Below, one piece after another: positions 28,667 to 37,201 of a stretch of 64,000 bases of DNA. Where the stretch lies: assembly GCF_001517085.1 (NCBI RefSeq), contig NZ_LRAC01000098.1:1-64000 (forward strand), given 5' to 3'. This stretch comes from Paenibacillus sp. DMB5. GTDB taxonomy: Bacteria > Bacillota > Bacilli > Paenibacillales > Paenibacillaceae. Below the pieces are notes generated by a model. That model was not told the DNA's origin. It worked only from the letters and a program-made list of their open reading frames with translations, and made no database searches. The position numbers were made by a program, and so were the translations under genes. Each line of letters opens with the position of its first letter. Position 1 is the stretch's first letter.

Positions 28667-29533
28667 ATGAATCAAATAAATGAAGAAGCCCGAGATCAAA
28701 TCGCGCTGATTACGGGAACTTCCAGCGGTTTCGGACTGCTGACGGCAGTCAGGCTGGCTGGCCTGGGGTATCAGGTGGTTGCGTGCATGCGCGATCTGCA
28801 GCGCAAGGACGAGCTGCTCCGCCAGGCGGATGCGGCCGGTGTAACGAAGAGAATTCACCTGGTAACGATGGATGTTACGCATTCCGACTCCATTGAAGCG
28901 GCCGTGTCAGCGGTTACCGGGCGTTTCGGGGCCATTGATGTGCTGGTGAATAATGCAGGCTTTGCTGTCGGCGGCTTTACGGAAGAAGTAAGCATGGAGG
29001 AGTGGCGGCGCCAGATGGATACGAATTTTTTCGGTCTGGTGGAGGTTACCAAGGCTGTTTTGCCTGTTATGCGCGAACAGCGTGAAGGCTGCATAATCAA
29101 TGTCAGCAGTGTGAGCGGCCTGTTCGGCTTTCCCGGCTATGCGCCGTATGCCGCATCCAAGTTTGCAGTGGAGGGCTTCAGCGAAAGTCTGCGCCAGGAG
29201 CTGCTGCCTTTCGGGATCAGGGTTATTCTGGTTGAACCCGGCTCCTTCCGCACACCGATCTGGGGCAAAGGGATGGAGAGCATCCGCACCAGTGATGCTT
29301 CTCCTTACAAAAAGCAGCTGGAGCAGGTGCTGAGCTACTCCCGGAGGACTGCAGAAACTGCGCCGGATCCTGCACAGGTAGCAGAGCTGATCGGAAGGCT
29401 TGTCCAGAAGCGTTCTCCCAAGCTGCGCTATCCGGTCGGCAAGGGTATTCACAGCCTGATTATCGGCAAAATCCTGCTCCCCTGGAAAATGCTCGAACGC
29501 TTCATTGCCAAATCCCTAGCGGGGATGAAATAG
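28667..29533 (+). CDS. SDR family oxidoreductase
   Basis: A 288-residue classical short-chain dehydrogenase. The NAD(P)-binding motif is TGTSSGFG (about 16-23), NNAG follows near 95, the catalytic Ser is in INVSSVSGLFG, and the catalytic YAASK follows at about 160. An Arg after the first strand (MRDLQRKD) suggests NADP(H). The substrate is unknown. AGGAGG five bases before the ATG at 28667 sets the start. It is divergent from the coiled-coil gene. Confidence 0.92.
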   Translation: MNQINEEARDQIALITGTSSGFGLLTAVRLAGLGYQVVACMRDLQRKDELLRQADAAGVTKRIHLVTMDVTHSDSIEAAVSAVTGRFGAIDVLVNNAGFAVGGFTEEVSMEEWRRQMDTNFFGLVEVTKAVLPVMREQREGCIINVSSVSGLFGFPGYAPYAASKFAVEGFSESLRQELLPFGIRVILVEPGSFRTPIWGKGMESIRTSDASPYKKQLEQVLSYSRRTAETAPDPAQVAELIGRLVQKRSPKLRYPVGKGIHSLIIGKILLPWKMLERFIAKSLAGMK

Positions 29534-29670
29534 GCTGCTCTGCTAAAAAAATCCGGAACATCCGCGTTATTCTGGAAGATGCAACCAGATGTTGATCACT
29601 CTCATTGCCAAACTATGAAAGTTTGAATACAATGAAGGTTCACGGATTTTGTTAAGAATTGAGGTGTACG

Positions 29671-30072
29671 ATGCCGGATACAGTAGGGCTGCATATCTGT
29701 TTTGACGAGTCGGGGCGTGAGATAGAAGTGCTTGATGTGACTCCAGTAGCGCATGATAAATACAGGATTGAAGAGACGCCGATTTTTAACCCAGGCATAG
29801 CGCTCGGAGATATTATCCGGGTCAAGGAGAAGCAGGGGATCTCCTATTATGTGGAGACTGTGCAAAAGTCAGCCTATAAGCGGTATGCCTGGCTGCTCAG
29901 CAAGGAAGCGGCGGGTTCAAGAGAGATTTCAGCGCTGAAGCAGGCGGTCAAGGAAAATGGCGGGCGTTATGAACAAATTTTTGGAGGCTTTCTTGTCATA
30001 CATATCCAGAAGGACGCTGCAGTTGATGTCGAGGCTGAAATGTCACGGATATTAGCTAAGTTTGAACTCTAA
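29671..30072 (+). CDS. DUF4265-like protein
   Basis: A 133-residue soluble protein. The central NPGIALGDIIRVKEKQGISY segment resembles the A-L-G-D core of DUF4265 proteins, and the C-terminal half is a mixed alpha/beta fold ending in a short helix. Function unknown. I chose the ATG at 29671, five bases after GAGGTG; a TTG four codons earlier overlaps that site. It ends 40 bases before the signal peptidase gene. Confidence 0.6.
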   Translation: MPDTVGLHICFDESGREIEVLDVTPVAHDKYRIEETPIFNPGIALGDIIRVKEKQGISYYVETVQKSAYKRYAWLLSKEAAGSREISALKQAVKENGGRYEQIFGGFLVIHIQKDAAVDVEAEMSRILAKFEL

Positions 30073-30112
30073 TTCCAACTTTATATCTAAATCGGACAAG
30101 CGGAGGGCCAGT

Positions 30113-30610
30113 ATGAAAAAATTTCTGAAGCAGTGGCTGCCCAGTATCGCGCTGGGTGTAATCCTGTCCTTATTTATCCGGTCGTATGTTGCTGAAGCGA
30201 TGAGAGTCCCGACGGATTCAATGGTCCCGACAATCGAGGTAAATGACAGGCTGTTTGTGGAAAAGCTGCTCTGGCTTACCACGCTGGAGCATGGGGATAT
30301 CGTCGTGTTCTATCCGCCGGTACCTGGCGAGGAAGAGAAGCGTTATGTAAAACGGCTGATCGGACTGCCGGGAGATACGATTGAAATCAAAGAGGGAGCG
30401 CTATTCCGTAACGGCAGCAAGGTAGATGAGCCTTATCTGAAGGAAGGTATGACTTATACCTTTGGGCCGGTTACAGTGCCGGATGAGCATTATTTCTTCC
30501 TTGGCGACAACCGGAACGTCAGCTATGATGCCCATTTGTGGCCGACTCCGTTTGTAGCCAAGGATCAGCTGGTCGGCAAGGTGCTTGCCGATGTGAACGA
30601 TATCTTTTAG
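30113..30610 (+). CDS. lepB: Type I signal peptidase
   Basis: A 165-residue single-anchor signal peptidase of the SipS type. The N-terminal anchor is about 8-24. The catalytic Ser36 lies in PTDSMVPT and Lys80 in YVKRLIGLPGD, followed by the FFLGDNRNVSYDAH box E. It cleaves signal peptides of exported proteins at the outer face of the membrane. GGAGGG precedes the ATG at 30113; an upstream start 17 codons earlier overlaps the DUF4265-like gene. Box E has NV where most members have a Ser-Asp-Ser-Arg pattern, a small deviation. Confidence 0.95.
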   Translation: MKKFLKQWLPSIALGVILSLFIRSYVAEAMRVPTDSMVPTIEVNDRLFVEKLLWLTTLEHGDIVVFYPPVPGEEEKRYVKRLIGLPGDTIEIKEGALFRNGSKVDEPYLKEGMTYTFGPVTVPDEHYFFLGDNRNVSYDAHLWPTPFVAKDQLVGKVLADVNDIF

Positions 30611-30637
30611 AGACGCTGCCTCCCGGTCTGCCCGGGA

Positions 30638-30943
30638 TCAGACATGCACAGGATAATCCACTACAACAACACTCTCAATAATCCCCTCAAGCATGGCTAC
30701 AAATTGCTGGTGGGCCGGATGCGGCCCGTATGCGCGCAGGGCTTCCTGATCTGTAAAGGTCACACGGAGCCCCAGCGTATAGCCATGGATATTCTCCGTC
30801 TCCTCGGTTACATTCACACCTGCCGTTAATCCGGTTATTCCCGGAATCTGATCCTTCAGACCCAGTAGCGCCTGTACCAGCTGCTGCTCCTGCTCCGGGT
30901 TAAAGCTGCTGTTAAACTTAAATACAACCAAATGCTCGAACAT
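30638..30943 (-). CDS. Dabb family (stress-responsive A/B barrel) protein
   Basis: A 101-residue ferredoxin-like alpha/beta barrel protein. It begins MFEHLVVFKF, has the HGYTLGLRVTFTDQEALRAY segment and ends in PAHQQFVAMLEG, all typical Dabb positions. Family members form dimers; some bind or cyclise small metabolites, and the role here is unknown. GAGGAGG six bases upstream selects the ATG at 30943. It converges with the signal peptidase gene. Confidence 0.9.
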   Translation of the reverse strand: MFEHLVVFKFNSSFNPEQEQQLVQALLGLKDQIPGITGLTAGVNVTEETENIHGYTLGLRVTFTDQEALRAYGPHPAHQQFVAMLEGIIESVVVVDYPVHV

Positions 30944-31142
30944 AATGAACCTCCTCAACTGAAAGAACTGGAATTGATTATACTATTGATTACAGCAATA
31001 AAGATAGAAACAAGAAAAAACTTCACTTAACAACACCATAACGACTCCGGAATAAAGCGCGGCTAAAGTAGGGTTACATTAGAACTAGGCCGGACAAATG
31101 AATGTGACTTTAACCATATTGTTACCAGGAGGGCATTTGGCT

Positions 31143-31166
31143 ATGATCAAAGAAGATAAGGTTTAA
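31143..31166 (+). other. Possible seven-codon leader reading frame
   Basis: ATG ATC AAA GAA GAT AAG GTT TAA follows a perfect AGGAGGG by nine bases, and ends 30 bases before the HD-domain gene. It encodes MIKEDKV. It may be a leader peptide or a decoy start. The ribosome site is stronger than that of the real gene. Confidence 0.35.
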
Positions 31167-31196
31167 TTATTTGTAATTTAAAAGGAGTGCTGCAAC

Positions 31197-32225
31197 TTGA
31201 AGGTTCATGTCACAGATCTTAAACCAGGTGACCGCCTCATGACTGACACTTTCAATCGTGTAGGCTTGCATATACTGCCGGGCGGGACTGTCGTCACGCG
31301 TGAAGAAATTTCCCTGCTGATCAGACACAGGGTCGATTACGTGTCGATTCAGGTCCGTGAACTGTATGGAATTGCTGAGGACCCTGGCCATGGGCTGTAT
31401 AATGAATTCGACCAGGTAATTATGAATTATGAGGCGACTTTTCTGGAGGCATTATCCCAGGGCTGCTTCACCCCGGCTCTGGTGGATACTACGCTGCAGC
31501 CGCTGCTGGAGACTCTGGATAAGCAAAAGGATGTAGTCTCTCTGCTGCTCCTGCTTGACCGCGAAGATATTGATACATACCAGCACTCGCTTCAGGTGGG
31601 CCTGCTGTCTTACTATATTGCTAAATGGCTGGGGCACTCCAAAGAGGAAAGTTACCGGATCAGCCGTGCCGGCTATCTGCATGATATCGGCAAGAGCCAG
31701 GTGTCCTTGTCCATCCTGAACAATCCCGGCCTGCTGTCGGCTGAGGAAACAGAAGAACTGAAACGCCATACCGCCTACGGCTACGATATCATCCGCAGCT
31801 CGATGCAGGATGAAGCCACAGCGCTGGTTGCACTGCAGCATCATGACTATGAGAACAACCCCGCTCATCCTGCAGGTAACCTCAAGAACGAACTGCACCC
31901 GTATACGGAGATTGTTACAGTCGCCGATATTTATATGAAGCTGACCACCTCCAGACTCAGCCGGCCCAAGCAGGGACTGGTAAGTGTGTTACGCCAGGTG
32001 CATGAATGGGGCTTCGGCAGACTGAACGGCAATGTGGTACAGGCTTTAACCGGCCATCTCCTGCCGGGCTTTGTAGGAAAGACTGTGCAGCTTAGTAACG
32101 GGGAGACCGGCACGATTGTAATGAACAATGCCCTGGATATTTTTAAGCCGCTGATTAAAGTGAATGAAGGTTACAGGGACTTGTCCCGGGAACGCACCCT
32201 GACTGTTGATGAGGTTCTGGTATAA
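31197..32225 (+). CDS. HD-domain phosphohydrolase, HD-GYP-like with lost GYP
   Basis: A 342-residue protein. Residues 1-60 resemble the N-terminal domain found on many HD-GYP proteins. The HD domain has a first His at about 130 (DTYQHSLQVG), HD at 162-163 (GYLHDIGKSQ), and HH at 215-216. After HH the usual E-x2-D-G-T-G-Y-P is replaced by DYENNPAHPAG, so the GYP motif is missing. HD-GYP proteins degrade cyclic di-GMP; this one may act on another substrate. The start is TTG, nine bases after AAAGGAG. A terminator follows. Confidence 0.82.
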   Translation: MKVHVTDLKPGDRLMTDTFNRVGLHILPGGTVVTREEISLLIRHRVDYVSIQVRELYGIAEDPGHGLYNEFDQVIMNYEATFLEALSQGCFTPALVDTTLQPLLETLDKQKDVVSLLLLLDREDIDTYQHSLQVGLLSYYIAKWLGHSKEESYRISRAGYLHDIGKSQVSLSILNNPGLLSAEETEELKRHTAYGYDIIRSSMQDEATALVALQHHDYENNPAHPAGNLKNELHPYTEIVTVADIYMKLTTSRLSRPKQGLVSVLRQVHEWGFGRLNGNVVQALTGHLLPGFVGKTVQLSNGETGTIVMNNALDIFKPLIKVNEGYRDLSRERTLTVDEVLV

Positions 32226-32271
32226 GCCCGGTTAAATCTTGCAGTTATACTCAAATAAAGTCACCCTTCAG

Positions 32272-32302
32272 GCCCAGTACGGGACTCGGGCGGCTTTTTT
32301 TT
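32272..32302 (+). terminator. Terminator after HD-domain gene
   Basis: GCCCAGT pairs with ACTCGGGC (one bulged base) across a five-base loop, followed three bases later by eight T residues. Confidence 0.7.
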
Positions 32303-32396
32303 ACATATAAGGCATATTTGAATTCCTCCGGCTGACTGGCTATGATTAATAGAGAAACTGCCAAGCCTATTGGCAGCAGAAAGAGGAGAAATGAAG

Positions 32397-33134
32397 ATGA
32401 ACGCTGGCAACCAGATTGAGAATTTTAAGCAGATCAAATATGAGCTGACCCGGTTTATGATGATTTACAAGTTCGCCCTGGAGGAAATTGAGACCAAGAT
32501 AGAAATCCTGAAGCAGGAATTTCAGATGCTCCATGACTATAGCCCGATCGAACATACCAAGTCCCGCATCAAATCCCCGGAGAGCATTATGAACAAAATG
32601 CTGCGCAAAAACAAACCGTTCTCCCTGGATGCAGTAAGATCAAGCATCAAGGATATTGCGGGCCTCCGGATCACGTGTTCATTCATTTCGGATATTTATC
32701 AGGTCAGCGAGATGCTGCAGAAGCAGGATGACCTGAAAGTGCTGCAGGTAAAGGATTATATTAAGAACCCTAAGCCGAACGGTTACCAGAGTCTTCACCT
32801 GCTGGTGGAAGTGCCGGTGTTCCTGTCAGACTGTACAGAGCTGGTATGTGTAGAGGTTCAGATCCGTACGATTGCCATGGACTTCTGGGCCAGCCTCGAG
32901 CATAAAATTTTCTACAAGTATAGCCAGTCTGTTCCTGAACACCTGACCCGTGAGCTGAAGAATGCGGCCATAAAAGCAAACGAGCTGGATCTGCAGATGG
33001 AACGCCTGCACCGGGAGATTCAGGAAATCAAGGATGCCCAGGCGGATGAGGATTCCATTGAGTTCCAGCGGATTATGATTAATAACCAGCAGTTCAATCT
33101 GCCTGCCGGTTTTATGAAGCTGCTGGGTGAATAA
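32397..33134 (+). CDS. Small alarmone synthetase (RelP/RelQ-like GTP pyrophosphokinase)
   Basis: A 245-residue single-domain (p)ppGpp synthetase. The RelA/SpoT synthetase domain spans about 45-190. It has SIKDIAGLRITCSFISDIYQ, the KPNGYQSLHL loop that binds GTP, VEVQIRTIAMDFWASLEHK with the catalytic Glu, and a helical C-terminal tail used for oligomerisation in RelQ. It lacks a hydrolase domain. I chose ATG 32397, eight bases from GAGGAG, over ATG 32391, which is only two bases away. It stands alone between HD-domain and HAD genes. Confidence 0.92.
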   Translation: MNAGNQIENFKQIKYELTRFMMIYKFALEEIETKIEILKQEFQMLHDYSPIEHTKSRIKSPESIMNKMLRKNKPFSLDAVRSSIKDIAGLRITCSFISDIYQVSEMLQKQDDLKVLQVKDYIKNPKPNGYQSLHLLVEVPVFLSDCTELVCVEVQIRTIAMDFWASLEHKIFYKYSQSVPEHLTRELKNAAIKANELDLQMERLHREIQEIKDAQADEDSIEFQRIMINNQQFNLPAGFMKLLGE

Positions 33135-33179
33135 TCACAGCGGTAGCTTATCTCATCGTATAGCATGTTTTGTATATGA

Positions 33180-33259
33180 AGCAGATGCTATCAAAACGAA
33201 GTGAATGCTTCCGGAGCAGTTTTGCGGTGAAATTCCAGTGTAGCAGATGCTATCAAAAC
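33180..33259 (+). repeat. 18-bp direct repeat pair before HAD gene
   Basis: AGCAGATGCTATCAAAAC occurs at 33180-33197 and again at 33242-33259, 62 bases apart, just before the HAD gene. ATAGCAT at 33161-33167 also pairs with ATGCTAT in the first copy. It could be a duplicated operator or a recombination scar. Confidence 0.55.
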
Positions 33260-33273
33260 TTTGAGGAGGATGT

Positions 33274-34140
33274 ATGACAACAGAGGCCTATATTACGGAT
33301 CTGGACGGAACACTGCTCACCTCGGAACAGAAGCTTACAGACTATACAGTGCAGGTAATTACAGAAGCGCTTGATCAGGGCGCTATAATCAGTTATGCAA
33401 CGGCCAGAGGGTATGTCAGCGCAGCCCGTGCAGTTTCCCGGATACCTTGGAAACATCCCCTGATACTCTATAACGGGGCGCTGATCTATGACGGGATCAA
33501 CGGCAAGGTGATCGACGGGTATTGGCTGGATCCCGTTATCTCCGGTGAAATTATCGCTCTCGGACAGGAGCTGGGCGGCATTTCACCGTTTTATTTCTCA
33601 CTGGATGAAGCGGACTGTGAACGTGTGCTGCATGAACCGCTGACGAGAAGCGGTGTGGTACAGTTCTTTAACAGCCGGCCCGGGGACAAGCGGTTCCGGG
33701 AAGTGAACAAGCTGGAATGTCCCGACGGCTTCAGGACACTGATTATCAGCTATATCGGTTTGCTTGAGGAGCTTCAGCCAATCCGCCAGGCGGTGCAGGA
33801 GCGGTTCGGGAACCAGCTGCAGGTCCATTTCATGAAGGACATATACATAGAGGATCATTACTTTCTTGAATTCAGCCATCCAAGGGGCAACAAGAGTGAA
33901 GGCCTGAAATTGTGGGCACACCATGTGGGCGTTGAGACAGGCAATATCACTGTTTTCGGTGATCATGTTAATGATTTTGGGCTGTTCTCGGCAGCAGGCA
34001 GGGGAATAGCCGTGCAGAATGCCCAGCCGGAGCTCAAGGCTCTTGCACATGAGGTGATTGCCTCCAATAATGAAGAGGGTGTAGCAGCATATCTGGAGCA
34101 GACACTGAAATTAAAAAGGGAGCGTGTATCAGGTGAGTGA
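33274..34140 (+). CDS. Cof-type HAD family phosphatase
   Basis: A 288-residue HAD-IIB (Cof) hydrolase. Motif I is ITDLDGTLL (nucleophile Asp9), the motif II region is ISYATARG, the motif III Lys is in RGNKSEGLK, and motif IV is VFGDHVNDFGLF. It dephosphorylates small phosphometabolites such as sugar phosphates. It has GAGGAGG four bases before the ATG. Its end overlaps the start of the GH9 gene by eight bases, so the two are coupled. Confidence 0.92.
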   Translation: MTTEAYITDLDGTLLTSEQKLTDYTVQVITEALDQGAIISYATARGYVSAARAVSRIPWKHPLILYNGALIYDGINGKVIDGYWLDPVISGEIIALGQELGGISPFYFSLDEADCERVLHEPLTRSGVVQFFNSRPGDKRFREVNKLECPDGFRTLIISYIGLLEELQPIRQAVQERFGNQLQVHFMKDIYIEDHYFLEFSHPRGNKSEGLKLWAHHVGVETGNITVFGDHVNDFGLFSAAGRGIAVQNAQPELKALAHEVIASNNEEGVAAYLEQTLKLKRERVSGE

Positions 34141-35770
34141 ACACATTATCCGCGCAATTACAGTGAATCAGATTGGATATCCGGCAAAAGGGAGCAAGAT
34201 TGCCCTGTTTACGGGCGGGGAGCATCAGTTCCGGGTGCTGGATGCCAAAACCCGTACAGCCGTGTACAGCGGAGTGACATCTGCAGCAGCCTGGGACAAG
34301 ACCAGCGGTGTCACTGTACATACAGGAGATTTTTCTGCGGTTACGGATTCCGGCAGCTATCTCATTGAAGCGGAGGACGGGGCGGTTTCTGCTGAGTTTA
34401 TTATTGGAGAGCGTCCTTATGAGGAGCTGCAGCAAGGATTGTTGAAAGCCTTTTATTTCTACCGCTGCGGTGTGGAGCAGGGGGGAGAGTATGCCGGACC
34501 TTGGGGGCACGCAGCCTGCCATCTGGCAGAAGGTTCTGTAATTGGCCAGCCCGGCCTGAAGCTGGACAGCAGCGGAGGCTGGCATGATGCCGGAGATTAT
34601 GGCAAGTATTCCGGTCCGGGGGCTAAGGCTGTTGCCGACCTGCTGCTTGCCTTTGAATGGTATCCTGCTGCATTTACGGACAGCTTCACACTGCCGGAAA
34701 CCGACGGCAAAACGCCGGATGTGCTGCTGGAATGCAAGGTCGAGCTGGACTGGCTGTTCAAAATGCAGGAGCCCGGCGGCGGTGTGTATCACAAGCTCAC
34801 CACCGCAAGCTTTCCCGGGCTTGACGTGATGCCGGAGGATGATACGGACGAGCTGTTCTTCTCGCCGGTATCGTCGGCGGCCACAGGAGATTTCGCCGGT
34901 GTGATGGCAATGGCTGCAAGAATCTATAAGCCCTGGGATGAGGGCTTTGCGGCACGCTGCCTGGCGGCGGCAGAGGCAGCCTGGCAATGGCTGGAGCAGC
35001 ACCCTGAGGAACCAGGCTTCACCAATCCTCCGGGAATATCTACCGGTGAATACGGTGATGAAGAGGATAAAGATGAACGCTTCTGGGCCGCGGCTGAGCT
35101 CTACCGGACAACAGGCCAAGAGATGTACCACGAAGCTGTTCGGGCGCTGGCCCGGCTGCCATTTCCGAAATTCGCCCTTGGCTGGGCGGATATGGGCGGC
35201 TACGGCACATTTGCTTATCTGCTTACCGGCAAGGATCAGACGGATGAAGAATTATACCGGACACTGCAGGAAGGGCTCCTGGCTGAGGCGGACCGGCTTG
35301 CTGCGGTTAGCCGACAAGACGGATACCGCATCTCCTTGCGTGAAGAGGATTATATCTGGGGCAGCAATATGCTGGTGATGAATAATGCGCTGCTGCTGCT
35401 GGCAGCAGAGCGCTTCAGCGGGGAGGCATCCTATGCGGAGTGTGCGCTGGATCATCTGCATTATCTGCTCGGCCGGAATGTACTGGACATCAGCTACGTG
35501 ACCGGCTACGGTGACCATCCCGTCCGCCATCCGCATCACCGCCCGTCTGTAGGAGACGGGGTAGAGGAGCCGGTTCCGGGCCTTGTGTCCGGCGGGCCGG
35601 ATCGCGGTCTGCATGATGAATATGTCAGGGAGCATCTTCAGGGGAAGCCTGCCGCGCAGTGCTTTGCCGATCATGACCTCAGCTACTCAACGAACGAGGT
35701 TACAATCTACTGGAACTCTCCGGCAGTATTTGTGGCGGCGAGGTTTAATAGCGGGTCTTGGCAGGGATGA
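34133..35770 (+). CDS. Intracellular GH9 family glycoside hydrolase
   Basis: A 545-residue GH9 enzyme with an N-terminal Ig-like cellulase domain (about 1-95) and a catalytic alpha/alpha barrel. The catalytic base region is GGWHDAGDYGKY, later HPHHRPS, and the C-terminal proton donor lies in DLSYSTNEVTIYWNSP. No signal peptide or anchor is present, unlike secreted endoglucanases, so a cytoplasmic exo-acting role on cellodextrins or glucosamine-type oligosaccharides is likely. The GTG at 34133, ten bases from AGGGAG, is the best start; GTG 34124 is two bases from it. It overlaps both neighbouring HAD genes. Confidence 0.9.
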   Translation: MSEHIIRAITVNQIGYPAKGSKIALFTGGEHQFRVLDAKTRTAVYSGVTSAAAWDKTSGVTVHTGDFSAVTDSGSYLIEAEDGAVSAEFIIGERPYEELQQGLLKAFYFYRCGVEQGGEYAGPWGHAACHLAEGSVIGQPGLKLDSSGGWHDAGDYGKYSGPGAKAVADLLLAFEWYPAAFTDSFTLPETDGKTPDVLLECKVELDWLFKMQEPGGGVYHKLTTASFPGLDVMPEDDTDELFFSPVSSAATGDFAGVMAMAARIYKPWDEGFAARCLAAAEAAWQWLEQHPEEPGFTNPPGISTGEYGDEEDKDERFWAAAELYRTTGQEMYHEAVRALARLPFPKFALGWADMGGYGTFAYLLTGKDQTDEELYRTLQEGLLAEADRLAAVSRQDGYRISLREEDYIWGSNMLVMNNALLLLAAERFSGEASYAECALDHLHYLLGRNVLDISYVTGYGDHPVRHPHHRPSVGDGVEEPVPGLVSGGPDRGLHDEYVREHLQGKPAAQCFADHDLSYSTNEVTIYWNSPAVFVAARFNSGSWQG

Positions 35771-36441
35771 GCCGTTATAGCGTAGTCAGCCTGGATATGT
35801 TTCAGACGCTCGTAAATATTGAAGGCCGGAGAGAGCATGTGTGGAGGCCTATTCTGCAGCAGCATTACAGTGAGGAACGGGCTTTGGAGCTGGGCAGCCT
35901 GCTGCTGCGAAGCTATTATGAAACGGCGGCAGAGGTTAGGGAGAAGGGAAGCTTTTGGACCAGTAAAGAGATTTACTCCCGCGGCTTCCGGCAGGTTTTC
36001 CGGCAGCATGGGGTGGATTTCGATGACATGCAGGCTGTAGATATCCTGTTTGCACAGCATCGGCTGTCTGCTTTGTATGAAGATACGGAACGGTTTATGG
36101 AAAAGGTATGCCAGGATTATCAGGTTTGCATTGTCAGTGATACAGATACCTTGATGCTTCCGGAATTCTACCTGAACTATCCTGTCACCCTATTTACTTC
36201 TGAAAAGTACAGGTCCTACAAAAACGACAGCCGCAATCTTATGTTCCATGAGGTCGTTACCCATTACGGAGCTGCACCGGAGCAGATTATTCATATCGGA
36301 GATACACCGTCAGATGTTTTGGGGGCGGCAAGGGCAGGGATTACTTCATGCTGGATTAACCGGACCGGAGCGTGCTGGGAGCATACGGTGAAGCCCGATT
36401 ATACAGTGGCTTCGCTGGATGAATGCTATGGGCTCTTATAG
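35767..36441 (+). CDS. HAD-IA family hydrolase
   Basis: A 224-residue HAD hydrolase. Motif I is VSLDMFQTLV, a variant where the usual second Asp of DxD is replaced by Met-Phe; motif II is CIVSDTDT; motif III Lys is in SYKNDSRN; motif IV is HIGDTPSDVLGA. The changed motif I (D-M-F in place of D-x-D) could weaken phosphatase activity or change the reaction. It overlaps the GH9 stop with ATGA. The operon context suggests a phosphorylated sugar product. Confidence 0.85.
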   Translation: MSRYSVVSLDMFQTLVNIEGRREHVWRPILQQHYSEERALELGSLLLRSYYETAAEVREKGSFWTSKEIYSRGFRQVFRQHGVDFDDMQAVDILFAQHRLSALYEDTERFMEKVCQDYQVCIVSDTDTLMLPEFYLNYPVTLFTSEKYRSYKNDSRNLMFHEVVTHYGAAPEQIIHIGDTPSDVLGAARAGITSCWINRTGACWEHTVKPDYTVASLDECYGLL

Positions 36442-36475
36442 CTTACATTAGCCCCATATTAGAGAGGAGTACTAT

Positions 36476-37024
36476 ATGAGTGAATATACACCGGATGAGC
36501 TTGAACTTTTGCGTTATCCTGTAGGAAGATTTGAGGCGAGGATCTATCTGAATACGGAGGAACGAAATCAGGACATTCAGAAGACCAGCCGGCTGGCGGC
36601 AGAATTAAAGGATGCAGTGCTTCCGCTTACTCCCGAGCAGTTGAATACTCCCTATCGTGAAGGGAGCTGGACTGTAAGGCAAGTCGTTCATCACCTGGCT
36701 GACACCGGGATGTACGCCTATCTCCGCTTCAAAAAAGGGCTGACGGAGGAACAGCCTCAGATTCCGTCTTACCGGCAGGATCTGTGGGCTGAGCAAAACG
36801 ATTATACAGGTGAACCGGTGGAATCCTCGCTTCAGCTGATAGACAGTCTTAACGGCCGGTTTGTAACCCTGCTGAATTCTTTGAAGGAGGCTGACTTCGA
36901 ACGGAGCTTTGTGAGCGCCGGTCTTGGAACGCTGACCCTGGATGCTGCACTGCAAAGATATATCTGGCATAGCAATCACCATACTGCCCAGATTACTTCG
37001 CTTATTCAGCGCAGCGGATGGTGA
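36476..37024 (+). CDS. YfiT-like DinB fold metal-dependent protein
   Basis: A 182-residue protein of the YfiT/BstA group. The metal ligands are in VVHHLADT (about 77) and HSNHHTAQI (about 162-170), the conserved His triad of the DinB fold. Bacillus YfiT-type enzymes (BstA) are bacillithiol transferases; the group includes other thiol transferases, so the cofactor here is inferred. It begins 34 bases after the HAD gene with GAGAGGAG, and may be in the same operon. Confidence 0.85.
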   Translation: MSEYTPDELELLRYPVGRFEARIYLNTEERNQDIQKTSRLAAELKDAVLPLTPEQLNTPYREGSWTVRQVVHHLADTGMYAYLRFKKGLTEEQPQIPSYRQDLWAEQNDYTGEPVESSLQLIDSLNGRFVTLLNSLKEADFERSFVSAGLGTLTLDAALQRYIWHSNHHTAQITSLIQRSGW

Positions 37025-37031
37025 ATCATAC

Positions 37032-37074
37032 CAAAGAGCAGGCTGCCGGCGGCTTCCCTGGCACCTGCTCTTTG
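37032..37074 (+). terminator. Hairpin after YfiT-like gene
   Basis: CAAAGAGCAG and CTGCTCTTTG form a 10-bp perfect stem. The following T-tract is short (GATTTG). Confidence 0.5.
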
Positions 37075-37201
37075 ATTTGTCTGCCGCCCCTACAATGTTC
37101 AGCTGGCAATAGAACTGGAAAAGAAATCTGGAGCTAGATTCTCCATTCCAATCGTATATAATTAAAGCAAATAAGCCCGGCCGGATAGGGGGTTGAGAGA
37201 A

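Noticed and set aside
34034..35131. 365-residue minus-strand frame over the GH9 gene
   Set aside because: Shadow of GH9; Cys/Arg/His-rich with no domain.
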